NCBI GenBank assembly: GCA_965116155.1
Contig: OZ220488.1
Coordinates: 1,364,001-1,428,000, forward strand
DNA from: G965116155 sp965116155
Lineage (GTDB): Bacteria; Bdellovibrionota; Bdellovibrionia; Bdellovibrionales; UBA1609
Reading direction: 5' to 3'
DNA: 64,000 nucleotides
Of this stretch, positions 40,632 to 50,631 are shown piece by piece. Each line of letters begins with the position of its first letter. Position 1 is the first letter of the stretch. The position numbers and the translations under genes were made by a program. The notes beneath the pieces were generated by a model. The model was not told the origin of the DNA and made no database searches. It was given only the letters and a program-made list of their open reading frames with translations.

Positions 40632-42032
40632 ATGGCATCTTGTTCTGCGGTATCATCTGTTGCGCCTTCTGCTAAGGCGTCTGCTTTAGGCACAAAGCCT
40701 GGCGACAAAGTTTTGCTTAGAGGTGTTTATATAAGCACTTATGGCTGTCAGATGAACGTCAACGACACCGAGCGCATGTTAAGCCTTTTAGAGATGTCCA
40801 ACTACACGCAGGTAGATAGCCCTGACAAAGCCATGCTTATTGTAATCAACACCTGCTCGGTGCGCGAAAAGCCCGTACACAAGTTAAGGTCTGAGGTAGG
40901 GCGCTATGCGAGGCTAAAAAAACATGACCCCAATATTTTAATTGGCGTAGGGGGCTGTGTGGCGCAGCAAAAAAAGCAAGAGCTCTTGCAAGAGGTGCCG
41001 TTAGTGGATTTTGTATTTGGCACCGATGCTATCGACCAGTTGCCTAGTATTGTGCAAAATTTAGAGGCAAAAAGGCGCACCCAAGCTAAGGCCAAGTTAG
41101 TAGTTGCCCAATTTGAGCACAAAAAGCCCTACCAGGTAGAAACCTTGGTGCGCTGCCCGGGGGTGTCGAGTTTTGTTAACATTACCAAAGGCTGCGATAA
41201 CTTTTGCACCTTTTGCATTGTGCCTTTTACAAGAGGCCGCGAGCGCAGTAGGGCTCTTAAAGAGCTGGTGTGGGATGTAGAGCGCTTATGCCGGCGCGGT
41301 GTAAAAGAGATCGTACTGTTGGGGCAAAATGTAAATTCTTATCGCTCGGCTTGTGGGGCGGGTTTTGCAGAGCTTTTGGTGAGCCTTTGCGAAAAAACGC
41401 AGCTTTCACGTTTGCGCTACACCACCAGCCACCCGAAGGACTTTAACGAAGAGCTTATAGATGTTTTGGCGCAGTTTAGAGACAAAATTGTAGAGCACGT
41501 GCACCTGCCTGTGCAAAGTGGCAATAGCGATGTTTTAAAAGCCATGAACCGCGGCTATACGCGCGCCGAGTACATAAAAAAGGCACATAAGATTTTAAAA
41601 AAAATCCCCGGCGTGGCCTTGAGTACGGATATTATTGTGGGTTTTCCAGGTGAAACGGGGGAGCAGTTTGAGGATACTTTGTCTTTGCTGGAGCAAGTGC
41701 CTTATGAGAGTTTGTTTGCATTTAAATATTCACCGCGCCCTAAAACCAAGGCGGCGCGTTTTACGGACCAAGTGCCCGAGCCAGAAAAATCCGCTCGCCT
41801 GCAAAGGTTGTTTGCAAAACACCGCGCGCTGGCGCAGCCTTTGCTGGCACGGCATTTGGGAACCCGGCAAAGGGTGCTAGTAGAGGAGCAGCGCTCCGAC
41901 GGCACTTGGTACGGTCGTAGTCCGCACAATAGGCCGACTTACTTTAAGGGTGCATGCAGTGGGGTGGGGAGCTTTGTGGAGGTGCATATAGAAAAAATCC
42001 ACCACCAAAGCCTTTGGGGCCGCTGTATATGA
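40632..42032 (+). CDS. miaB: tRNA-2-methylthio-N6-dimethylallyladenosine synthase MiaB
   Basis: Radical SAM methylthiotransferase acting on i6A37 of tRNAs. 466 residues. UPF0004 domain cysteines are in 'STYGCQMNVNDTE', 'INTCSVREKP' and 'VGGCVAQQ'; the radical SAM cluster is 'CDNFCTFCIVPFTRGRERSR' (about 193-212); the C-terminal TRAM domain has 'RVLVEEQRSDGTWYGRSPHN'. The N-terminal 30 residues are serine/alanine-rich and not conserved, so a later start is possible. The stop overlaps the start of guaB by four bases (ATGA), so the two genes are coupled. Confidence 0.95.
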   Translation: MASCSAVSSVAPSAKASALGTKPGDKVLLRGVYISTYGCQMNVNDTERMLSLLEMSNYTQVDSPDKAMLIVINTCSVREKPVHKLRSEVGRYARLKKHDPNILIGVGGCVAQQKKQELLQEVPLVDFVFGTDAIDQLPSIVQNLEAKRRTQAKAKLVVAQFEHKKPYQVETLVRCPGVSSFVNITKGCDNFCTFCIVPFTRGRERSRALKELVWDVERLCRRGVKEIVLLGQNVNSYRSACGAGFAELLVSLCEKTQLSRLRYTTSHPKDFNEELIDVLAQFRDKIVEHVHLPVQSGNSDVLKAMNRGYTRAEYIKKAHKILKKIPGVALSTDIIVGFPGETGEQFEDTLSLLEQVPYESLFAFKYSPRPKTKAARFTDQVPEPEKSARLQRLFAKHRALAQPLLARHLGTRQRVLVEEQRSDGTWYGRSPHNRPTYFKGACSGVGSFVEVHIEKIHHQSLWGRCI

Positions 42033-43488
42033 AAGAGCCAGCGGTGCCTTTTGCAGACGTGTACGCTTTTGATGATTTGCTTATGGTGCCGCAGGACTCA
42101 GACGTGTTGCCGCGCGATGCGGACCTAAGTGTCGATCTGGGTAGAGGGGTGCGCTTATCGGTGCCGGTTTTTTCGGCGGCTATGGATACCGTAACCTTGG
42201 GTCCTATGGCAGCGGGTATGGCTCGTTATGGAGGCTGTGGGGTGGTGCACCGTAATATGTCGGCAGAGGCGCAGGTGAGGGAGGTTCAAAAAGTAAAGCT
42301 CACGCATTTGGGTGCTATTGTGGATCCGGTTTGTATAGGGGCGTCTGCTGAGGCTAGTGTGGCTTTAGAGTTATTAAAAAAGCACAGCATCGGAGGGCTG
42401 CCTGTTGTAACAAGTGCGGGGGAGCTTGAGGGAGTACTGACGCGTAAGGATTTGCAATTTTGTGTGGATAAAAAACAAAAAGTGCGTGAGCTGATGACAA
42501 AAGAGAACCTCGTGACAGCGCCTTTTGGTGTCAGCATAAAAGAGGCGCGCGCTTTGCTGCGCAAGCACCGTGTCGAAAAATTGCCTCTTTTGGATGCAAG
42601 CAATCGCATAAAGGGTTTAATTACGCTAAGCGATTTGGAGCAGCTAGAAAAATTCCCCCGTGCCACTCGTGACCAGCAGGGGCGTTTGTTTGTGGGGGCG
42701 GCTGTGGGAGTGGGCAATACCGAGCGCGAGCGGGCGGAGCAGTTGGTAGGGGCGGGTGTGGATATGCTCAATGTTGACACCGCCCATGGGCATGCTGTGG
42801 CGGTTTGTGAGCAATTAAAGCAGTTAAAGCAGGCGTACCCTAAGGTGTTTATCATGGGGGGCAATGTTGTCACACAAAAAGCCGCGGAGGCTTTGTTTGA
42901 GGCGGGGGCGGATGCGGTAAAAGTGGGTGTGGGTCCGGGCAGTATTTGTACAACGCGCATTATGAGTGGGGTGGGTGTGCCGCAGGCTTCGGCTATTATG
43001 TGGTGTTATAAGGCGGGGTTAAAGCATAAAAAGCCCATCGTGGCAGATGGGGGCTTAAGGTTTCGGGCGATGTGGCTAAGGCTTTAGCTTTGGGGGCCAG
43101 TGCTGTGATGATGGGTAATTATTTGGCCGGCACCGATGCGAGTCCGGGGCGTGTTGTTACAATAAATGGCCGCAACTACAAGCAGTACCGGGGCATGGGT
43201 TCGCGCGCTGCCATGAGGCGCGGCCCTGGTGGCAAAGACCGCTACAAGCAATCGCATATTGGTGAGGATGAGGGCGAGAGCAGCAAGTTTGTACCAGAGG
43301 GAGTCGAGGGGCATGTGCCTTATAAGGGGCCTTTGGAGGATGCTTTGTATCAGTTAGAAGGCGGCTTGCGGGCGGCTATGGGTTATGTGGGAGCCAGTAG
43401 CATTCAGCAGCTCCGTGCCCGTGCCACCTTTGTCAAACAAAGCACAAGTGCCCTTCAAGAGTCTAAGGTACATAGTTTAATAGTTTAA
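42029..43488 (+). CDS. guaB: IMP dehydrogenase, split by a one-base frameshift in this sequence
   Basis: IMP to XMP, the committed step of GMP synthesis. ATG 42029 overlaps the miaB stop. The first frame (to 43087) has 'FDDLLMVPQDSDVLP', two CBS domains (about residues 95-210), and the loop 'GVGPGSICTTR' with the catalytic cysteine. It then should read IVADGGLRFSGDVAKALALG, but one T is missing in the TTT run at 43061-43063, so the frame ends early. The second frame (43072-43488) continues with 'ALALGASAVMMGNYLAGTD', 'YRGMGSRAAM' and the usual C-terminus. Everything else is intact, so a sequencing error is likely for such a central gene; genuine loss or recoding is the alternative. The stop lies in the TTTAAAGGACTAAT repeat end. 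Confidence 0.9.
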
Positions 43489-43866
43489 AGGACTAATAAA
43501 ATTCTCTGGGACAAAGCGGCGGCATCCTGATAGCCTCTGCAAGAGGCGGCCATCAGGTTGCCAAGCGTCCCGCAGAGAATTTTATGGGCTATACGGCATC
43601 TATGAGCCTGTAGCGAAGGGCCGTAGGTCCGTAGCGACCGTACTTTCGTCAAAGCCACGTGCTGGACAAAGCGGCGGCGCAAGAGCAGCCTCCGTGCGTA
43701 AGCATAAAAGTGTTAGTGAGGGTGCCCTGGCCGGAGAGCGCAGCCGAGTGAGCACTTTCATGTGCGCAAGGCAAGCGGTCCATGCCAGGGCGCCCTCACG
43801 TGCTGGATAGCTTCTGCTCTCAGCCCTACGCAGTCCAGCTGATAGCGCCTAAAGGCGCGGGCGCCG
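43484..43866. repeat. Repeat cluster between guaB and the AbiEii-like remnant
   Basis: Begins with TTTAAAGGACTAAT covering the guaB stop. Hairpin 43497-43584 follows (arms TAAAATTCTCTGGGAC and GTCCCGCAGAGAATTTTA), then a linker module (43585-43665). A partial element is broken by GTGCGTAAGCAT, starting hairpin 43716-43799 (GTGAGGGTGCCCTGGC/GCCAGGGCGCCCTCAC). The last piece is half of the CAAAAATG-type element in reverse (CCTACGCAGTCCAGCTGATA), ending abruptly near 43862 against coding-like sequence. Confidence 0.8.
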
Positions 43867-44130
43867 GTTAAAGACATCTATGACATTATTCACCTTACGG
43901 AACAAGGTCTTAATTATGATCGGCTTTCATCTTTTATTGATATAATTTTTGACCTACGCGACACCGCTGTGCCTCGCAGCCTTTATGCTTTTAGTAAAGG
44001 TCTTAATCTGACAAGCCTTCAAAAGGCTTGGGGCGGGCTGAGAAAAGAGTCAAAAAAATATTCTAGCTTTGAGAAGTTGTGGGGTGACTTTTTAAAATCG
44101 ATGCTCATCCTCGATCAGGAAATTCTCTAA
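43867..44130 (+). pseudogene. C-terminal remnant of an AbiEii-like nucleotidyltransferase toxin
   Basis: An open stretch of 87 codons with no start codon of its own. It reads 'VKDIYDIIHLTEQGLNYDRL', then 'IIFDLRDTAVPRSLYAF', 'LQKAWGGLRKESKKY' and 'LWGDFLKSMLI'. The 'KDIYDI' and 'F..R.T..P' pattern fits the C-terminus of AbiEii/AbiGii (type IV toxin) proteins. The N-terminal catalytic part is missing; the upstream frame hits TGA/TAG inside a half hairpin element. No AbiEi antitoxin is nearby. Most likely a deletion through a repeat left this tail. Family assignment is from motif memory only. Confidence 0.5.
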
Positions 44131-46050
44131 TTACGCATAATTGCGGGTAGAGGGCTTAATATATTCAAACTCCAAGGGTTCTTTGTGGAACTGCCAGCGG
44201 GGTTTGGATGCCTCACTGGTGCTCCACTCCCAAGCGCTCACATGGGTGAAGTTTTTGTCATCGCGCAGGGCCTCGCCGGTGGGAGTTTGGTGCTCCTCGC
44301 GAAAATGCCCGCCACAAGACTCCTCACGCTTTAAAGCGTCTTCAGCTTGCAGCTCGGCAAGCTCTAAAAAGTCCGCCACCCGGCCGGCTTTTTCGAGCTC
44401 CAGGTTTTTCCCCCCATCACCAGGCACTGTTACATTTTGCCAAAACTCCTCGCGCAACTTTGCGATCTTACCCACAGCCTCCTTAAGCCCTTTTTGATTG
44501 CGGCTCATGCCCACCTGCTCCCACATAATGCTACCCAAGGCTTTATGAAAACTATCCACACTGCGTGCACCCCGCACAGACCGTAGGTGTTTTATTTTAC
44601 TTTGTACTTCCTCTTCTACAGCGCCAAAGGCCTCATGCTCCGCGCTTACCATTTGCAGATCTTCTGAAGCCAAGTAGTTTCCCACAGTATAGGGCGCCAC
44701 AAAATACCCATCGCACAAGCCCTGCATTAAGGCCGAAGCCCCCAATCGGTTTGCTCCGTGGTCTGAAAAATTCGCCTCCCCCAACACAAACAAACCCTTC
44801 AGCGTGCTTTGCAGGTTGTAATCCACCCACAAGCCACCCATAACGTAGTGCACAGCCGGGTAAATGCGCATAGGAGTTTTGTAAGGGTTTTCGCCCGTGA
44901 TTTTTTCGTACATCTGAAACAAGTTGCCGTATTTTTCTCTAATGCTCTTTTCCCCCACGCGCTGAATGGCGCTTTCAAAATCCAAATACACACTCACGCC
45001 CGTTCGGCCCACACCGCGCCCCTCGTCTACGCGAAACTTGGCCTGGCGTGATGCGACATCTCTTGGCACAAGGTTCCCAAAGCTTGGGTATATGCGCTCT
45101 AAATAATAGTCACGCTCTGCTGGAGGAATCTGATGCGGCGCACGTGTGTCGCCCGCTTTTTTTGGCACCCAAACCCGGCCGTCGTTTCTTAAACTCTCCG
45201 ACATCAAAGTGAGCTTCGACTGGTAGTCGCCTGATACCGGAATACAAGTGGGGTGTATTTGAGTAAAGCATGGATTCGCAAAAAACGCCCCCCTCTTATG
45301 GCAACGCCAAGCCGCCGTGGCATTAGAGTGCATAGCATTGGTCGAAAGATAATACACATTCCCATAGCCCCCCGTGCACAGCACCACTCCATGGGCAGCG
45401 TAGCGCTCTAGCGCACCGGTTAACAGGTTGCGGCACACGATCCCTCGCGCGTGCCCATCTACCACAACCAGGTCGAGCATCTCACGGCGTGGGTACATCG
45501 CCACCTGACCCGCATCCACTTGCCGCATCAGCGCTGCATAGGCTCCTATAAGTAGCTGTTGACCCGTTTGCCCGCGCGCATAAAACGTACGCGACACCTG
45601 CGCCCCACCAAAGGAGCGGTTATCCAAGCCTCCGCCGTATTCGCGCGCAAAAGGCACACCCTGGGCCACGCACTGGTCGATAATATTGTTCGACAGCTCC
45701 GCCAACCGGTACACATTGCTCTCTCTGGCCCTAAAATCTCCCCCCTTAACTGTGTCGTAAAACAACCTCCAAACACTGTCGCCATCGTTGGGGTAATTTT
45801 TTGCCGCATTAATTCCTCCCTGGGCTGCAATGGAGTGCGCACGCCTGGGTGAGTCTTGGACACAAAAGCACTTTACCTTGTAGCCGAGCTCTGCCAAGCT
45901 CGCAGCAGCCGAAGCTCCCGCCAGCCCTGTGCCTACCACAATGAGCTCAAATTTGCGTTTATTAGCTGGGTTTACAAGCTTGATATCAAATTTGTGTCTT
46001 TGCCAGCGCGTTTGGATATCGCCTTGCGGAGCATGGGATACTAGCGGCAT
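44131..46050 (-). CDS. sdhA: Succinate dehydrogenase flavoprotein subunit
   Basis: FAD subunit of complex II, about 639 residues, of the long type seen in Bacteroidetes and deltaproteobacteria. 'ELIVVGTGLAGASAAASLAELGYKV' (split) binds FAD; 'RRAHSIAAQGGINAAKNYPNDGDS' holds the flavin-linked histidine region; 'TGGYGNVYYLSTNAM', 'HPTCIP' and 'RDVASRQAKF' carry substrate-binding residues; 'MGGLWVDYNLQST' and 'GANRLGASALMQGL' follow. The frame extends to 46146, but ATG 46050 overlaps the sdhC stop by one base (TAATG) and begins the normal N-terminus. Convergent with the AbiEii-like remnant, which abuts its stop. Confidence 0.95.
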   Translation of the reverse strand: MPLVSHAPQGDIQTRWQRHKFDIKLVNPANKRKFELIVVGTGLAGASAAASLAELGYKVKCFCVQDSPRRAHSIAAQGGINAAKNYPNDGDSVWRLFYDTVKGGDFRARESNVYRLAELSNNIIDQCVAQGVPFAREYGGGLDNRSFGGAQVSRTFYARGQTGQQLLIGAYAALMRQVDAGQVAMYPRREMLDLVVVDGHARGIVCRNLLTGALERYAAHGVVLCTGGYGNVYYLSTNAMHSNATAAWRCHKRGAFFANPCFTQIHPTCIPVSGDYQSKLTLMSESLRNDGRVWVPKKAGDTRAPHQIPPAERDYYLERIYPSFGNLVPRDVASRQAKFRVDEGRGVGRTGVSVYLDFESAIQRVGEKSIREKYGNLFQMYEKITGENPYKTPMRIYPAVHYVMGGLWVDYNLQSTLKGLFVLGEANFSDHGANRLGASALMQGLCDGYFVAPYTVGNYLASEDLQMVSAEHEAFGAVEEEVQSKIKHLRSVRGARSVDSFHKALGSIMWEQVGMSRNQKGLKEAVGKIAKLREEFWQNVTVPGDGGKNLELEKAGRVADFLELAELQAEDALKREESCGGHFREEHQTPTGEALRDDKNFTHVSAWEWSTSEASKPRWQFHKEPLEFEYIKPSTRNYA

Positions 46051-46757
46051 TAATACCCTCCCTTGAGGAAAAAAAACACATACACCGGCTGCAGCATAAA
46101 TCCTCCTACAATAAGGGCCGCGACTCCCCAGCTTAAGCGGGCGCATGTGCTGCTGCCATTAGCCGTAACGCCATTAGCCATAACGCCAGAAACACCAAGG
46201 CTCTCAAAAGACGACCTCACTCCATGCCCTAAATGCACTCCCAAAATCCCCAAGGCCACTAAATAACCCACCACATAAAGGGGCTGGCTAAAAACCTCCA
46301 CCACTAGCAGGTGCAGGTCGCGTACAGTTTGGGTGTCATATACGGCTTCGTAATAGGGGCCAAACTTAAAAGTTACCAGGTGGTACACAACAAATACCAG
46401 CACCACCACTCCTTGCCACCAAAGGCTGCGCTGCCAAAGGTGGGTAGATTTAGCACCAGAGGCTTTTTGTGCATACGCACGGCCTTTGGCTTTTTTGTTT
46501 TTAAAATGCAGAGCCGTTGCAATGCAGATATGCAAAACAAATATCCCCAAAAGCCCTGCCTCGGCACCATAAATGAGCGGGTTGCTTATTAACGCATGGC
46601 TATACAGGTTATAGGCCTTGGGGCCGAAAAAAATCAGCACATTGCCTAGCATATGTACCAGTAAAAATCCCACCAGCCCCAGGCCTGCTACGCCTACGAG
46701 CTGCTTTTGCCCCACGCTAGAGCACAGCCAACTGCAAAATCTGCCACAAGCTACCAT
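46050..46757 (-). CDS. sdhC: Succinate dehydrogenase cytochrome b558 subunit
   Basis: Di-haem type membrane anchor of complex II, 235 residues with five hydrophobic helices. 'GLVGFLLVHMLGNVLIFFG' in the first helix, 'FVLHICIATALHFKNKKA' in the second, 'VYHLVTFKFGP' in the third, and 'LGVHLGHGVRSSFESLGV' in the fourth supply the histidine ligands expected for two haems b. No separate sdhD is needed for this type. It is followed by sdhA with a one-base overlap. Its promoter region contains a linker-type repeat and is shared with the divergent sdhB, an unusual split of the sdh operon. Confidence 0.9.
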   Translation of the reverse strand: MVACGRFCSWLCSSVGQKQLVGVAGLGLVGFLLVHMLGNVLIFFGPKAYNLYSHALISNPLIYGAEAGLLGIFVLHICIATALHFKNKKAKGRAYAQKASGAKSTHLWQRSLWWQGVVVLVFVVYHLVTFKFGPYYEAVYDTQTVRDLHLLVVEVFSQPLYVVGYLVALGILGVHLGHGVRSSFESLGVSGVMANGVTANGSSTCARLSWGVAALIVGGFMLQPVYVFFFLKGGY

Positions 46758-46807
46758 TGCTCGCCAAGCCTAAACGAAACCCCGCTACCCGCTCAACAGA
46801 TGACGCA

Positions 46808-46951
46808 AAGCCCAAATTAGAGCGCTAGACAGCTAAAGCATCTATGGCCCTATAGCGCAGGGCCCCAAAGAGGCCCAAGGCGACCACACTGCCGTCAAAG
46901 CTCCGTGCGATAGACAAAAACCAATTAAAGGACTAATAAAATTCTATGAGG
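46808..46951. repeat. Hairpin-less repeat module between divergent sdhC and sdhB
   Basis: TTAGAGCGCTAGACAGC (from about 46816) is followed by a linker module (46846-46915, ending GTCAAAGCTCCGTGCG) and then TTAAAGGACTAATAAAA (46925-46941) and ATTCTATGAGG. Here the right-hand hairpin is absent and the sequence runs straight into sdhB, so repeat DNA forms the sdhB leader and perhaps part of its promoter. Confidence 0.7.
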
Positions 46952-46959
46952 TAGCGCAT

Positions 46960-47712
46960 ATGGATTTAAAGCTAAAAGTTTGGCGTCAAGATTCTCCCAA
47001 ATCCAAAGGGACCCTAAAAAGCTACAGCCTGAGCCAAGTGTCGCCGGATATGTCATTTTTAGAGATGCTGGATGTGCTTAACGAAAAACTCGTGCACGAG
47101 AACAAAGAGCCCCCCATAGAGTTTGACCACGATTGCCGCGAGGGCATTTGCGGCATGTGCTCGCTGGTGATTAACGGCGAGCCCCATGGGCCTGATAAGG
47201 GCATTACCACCTGCCAGCTGCATATGCGCCGGTTTAAAAGCGGCGACACCATTGTGGTAGAGCCCTTTAGGGCGCGGGCTTTCCCTGTGGTGCGGGACCT
47301 AGTGGTAGACCGCAGCGCTTTTGACCGCATTGTGGCGCATGGCAAGGGTTATGTTTCGGTCAACACGGGGTCGGCGGTGGAGGCCAACACCCATCCGGTG
47401 CCTAAAAGTGCGGCCGATACGGCCTTTTTAGCTGCGGCCTGTATTGGTTGTGGGGCATGTGTTGCGGCTTGTAAAAATGCTTCGGCCAGTTTGTTTGTTG
47501 CAGCCAAGGTTGCGCATTTGTACCATTTGCCTCAGGGCAAAACCGAGCACCTGCCGCGGGCTGCGGCTATGGTGGCGCAGATGGACAAAGAGCAATTTGG
47601 CAGTTGCACCAACACCCACGCCTGCCAAGCGGCCTGCCCCAAAGACATCAGCGTGCGTCACATTGCCGAGCTCAACCGGCACCGCGCCCACGCCGCCCTC
47701 AAAGGACCTTGA
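46960..47712 (+). CDS. sdhB: Succinate dehydrogenase iron-sulfur subunit
   Basis: Iron-sulfur subunit of complex II, 250 residues. The [2Fe-2S] site is 'CREGICGMCSLVINGEPHGP' plus 'TTCQLHM' (about 66-93). The second cluster region has 'CIGCGACVAACKNASA' (about 165-180) and 'CTNTHACQAACPKDIS' (about 213-228), the spacing for [4Fe-4S] and [3Fe-4S]. It belongs with sdhA and sdhC but is transcribed divergently. The ATG follows a GAGG inside the repeat-derived leader (ATGAGGTAGCGCAT), so its ribosome-binding site appears to come from the repeat. Confidence 0.95.
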   Translation: MDLKLKVWRQDSPKSKGTLKSYSLSQVSPDMSFLEMLDVLNEKLVHENKEPPIEFDHDCREGICGMCSLVINGEPHGPDKGITTCQLHMRRFKSGDTIVVEPFRARAFPVVRDLVVDRSAFDRIVAHGKGYVSVNTGSAVEANTHPVPKSAADTAFLAAACIGCGACVAACKNASASLFVAAKVAHLYHLPQGKTEHLPRAAAMVAQMDKEQFGSCTNTHACQAACPKDISVRHIAELNRHRAHAALKGP

Positions 47713-47798
47713 TTTTATTTTCTGCGCTCTCTAATCTGTTGGAAAAGGAGGGTCCTCTCCTGTATTTGTTGGCCTTCCTGTTTCACTGGATCCTTGTT

Positions 47799-49109
<1,311 letters not shown>

Positions 49110-49255
49110 GGTCTAATCGGCATGCAAAGCATAAAAGTCCATGTGGACCGCCCCCCAGATTTTTAAGAGGGGAGGTCAACTGCGCTTTGCCCAGCATATT
49201 GGACTAGCGCTCCCAGGCTGCGCTACAAGCTCAAGGTGTTTTGGCTAGTCTGTAA
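49110..49255. repeat. Repeat remnant downstream of infA
   Basis: Contains CTAGCGCTCCCAGG and, next to infA, AGCTCAAGGTGTTTTGGC plus TAGTCTGTAACT. The latter matches the sequence at the clpX 3' end (26.41-26.44 kb). A CCCCCC.../...GGGGAGG stem (49150-49178) may act as a terminator. No gene is seen. Confidence 0.5.
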
Positions 49256-49474
49256 CTACTTATGTCTATACACAATCAGTCCGTGGGTGGGGTCGTAAGG
49301 GGAAACGCCCACAGTGACGCGGTCACCCACTACAACGCGGATGTTGTATTTGCGCATCTTGCCGCACAGCTTGGCGCTGATTTCCATATCGTTCGACAGG
49401 GCAATCCTGTACACCCCGCCTGCTAAAGAGTCGGTCACACGGCCTTCAATTTGACTCAGATCATCACGTGCCAC
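49256..49474 (-). CDS. infA: Translation initiation factor IF-1
   Basis: Small S1-like OB-fold protein that binds the ribosomal A site during initiation. 72 residues, the usual length: 'IEGRVTDSLAGGVYRIALSN' (about 9-28), 'DMEISAKLCGKMRKYNIRVV' (about 29-48) and 'VGDRVTVGVSPYDPTHGLI' (about 49-67) are the three conserved blocks. The ending 'VYRHK' is slightly unusual ('TYRxK' or 'FRxK' is common). It stands alone, divergent from moxR. Its stop is followed by the TTACAGACTAGCC repeat end. Confidence 0.95.
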   Translation of the reverse strand: MARDDLSQIEGRVTDSLAGGVYRIALSNDMEISAKLCGKMRKYNIRVVVGDRVTVGVSPYDPTHGLIVYRHK

Positions 49475-49619
49475 TTTAAGTTAAGGTACAGCCAAATGCC
49501 AATCCTTGCAAGTGCGTCCCCAATAGCCCACTATACCGTACTATACCGTCCCTTTGGCTTGTGCCCCTTTGGTGGCTGTTGCTATAATTTTTATTTGTAA
49601 TCTGTTTTAAAGTACTCCT

Positions 49620-50627
49620 ATGGAAGCCATTCAAACCACGCCCCACACCCCCGCTCCCAATGCCTTTGCGCCTGACCTGGCTCAAGGTCCTATGGGCCAT
49701 GTGCTGCAGCAGGTGCAGCGTATTTTGGTGGGCCAAAAGCCCATGCTAGAGGGTCTGCTGATGGGTCTTTTGACTCCCCATGGGCATATTTTAATCGAAG
49801 GTCCTCCGGGGCTGGCTAAAACCTTGGCGGTTTCGAGTTTGTCGCAGGTGGTGGGTTTAGATTTTAAACGCATACAGTTTACATCAGACCTTATGCCTAT
49901 GGACCTTGTGGGGGGCATGGTTTTTAACCCCAAAAATTCAGAGTTTGTAGCGCGCCCTGGGCCGGTGTTTACGAACATGCTTTTGGCGGACGAGATCAAC
50001 CGCGCCCCTGCCAAGGTGCAATCGGCCTTGCTAGAGGCCATGGCAGAAGAGCAGGTCACTCTGGGTTCGGATTCGCACAAGCTGCCCCAGCCGTTTTTGG
50101 TTTTAGCCACCCAAAACCCCATTGAGCAAGAGGGAACCTACAATCTGCCTGAGGCCCAGTTAGATAGATTTTTTCTAAAGCTTCTTGTGACCCACCCTAA
50201 CAAACAAGAGGAGCTTGGGATTTTAAACTTACAATCTGCTCCTTTGCCGTGCCTTGAGCCTAAAATTACAAAAGCCGAGCTTAGCACTATGCGCCAGCAG
50301 GTGAGCAAGGTGCATTTGGATGAGAGCCTTAAAAATTACATAGTCAATATCGTACTCGCAACGCGTGACCTTAAGGCCTTTGGTTTGCTGAGCCTTAGCA
50401 GCATGGTGCAGTTTGGGGCTTCGCCGCGTGCAACAGTGGCGCTTATGCGTGCTGCGCGAGCGAGCGCGTTTTTGCGGGGGCGTGATTTTGTAACAGCAGA
50501 TGACATCAAAAACTGCGCCCACAATGTTTTGCGGCATCGTATTATTTTAAGCTTTGCGGCCCAAGCAGAGCAGATTACAACGGACCACATTGTGCAGGAA
50601 ATCCTCAAGCACCTTGAGCTAAGCTAA
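49620..50627 (+). CDS. MoxR-family AAA+ ATPase
   Basis: MoxR-type AAA+ ATPase, a chaperone-like partner of vWA proteins. 335 residues: Walker A 'IEGPPGLAKTLAV' (about 58-70), 'RIQFTSDLMPMDLVGG' (about 83-98), Walker B 'MLLADEINRAPAKVQSALLEAM' (split, about 120-141), 'VLATQNPIEQEGTYNLPEAQLDRFF' (split, about 160-185, sensor 1 and arginine), and C-terminal lid 'GASPRATVALMRAARASAFL'. First gene of the Bat cluster; DUF58 follows within four bases. In such clusters the ATPase is thought to assemble or remodel vWA-containing complexes in the envelope. Confidence 0.93.
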   Translation: MEAIQTTPHTPAPNAFAPDLAQGPMGHVLQQVQRILVGQKPMLEGLLMGLLTPHGHILIEGPPGLAKTLAVSSLSQVVGLDFKRIQFTSDLMPMDLVGGMVFNPKNSEFVARPGPVFTNMLLADEINRAPAKVQSALLEAMAEEQVTLGSDSHKLPQPFLVLATQNPIEQEGTYNLPEAQLDRFFLKLLVTHPNKQEELGILNLQSAPLPCLEPKITKAELSTMRQQVSKVHLDESLKNYIVNIVLATRDLKAFGLLSLSSMVQFGASPRATVALMRAARASAFLRGRDFVTADDIKNCAHNVLRHRIILSFAAQAEQITTDHIVQEILKHLELS

Positions 50628-50631
50628 ACCT

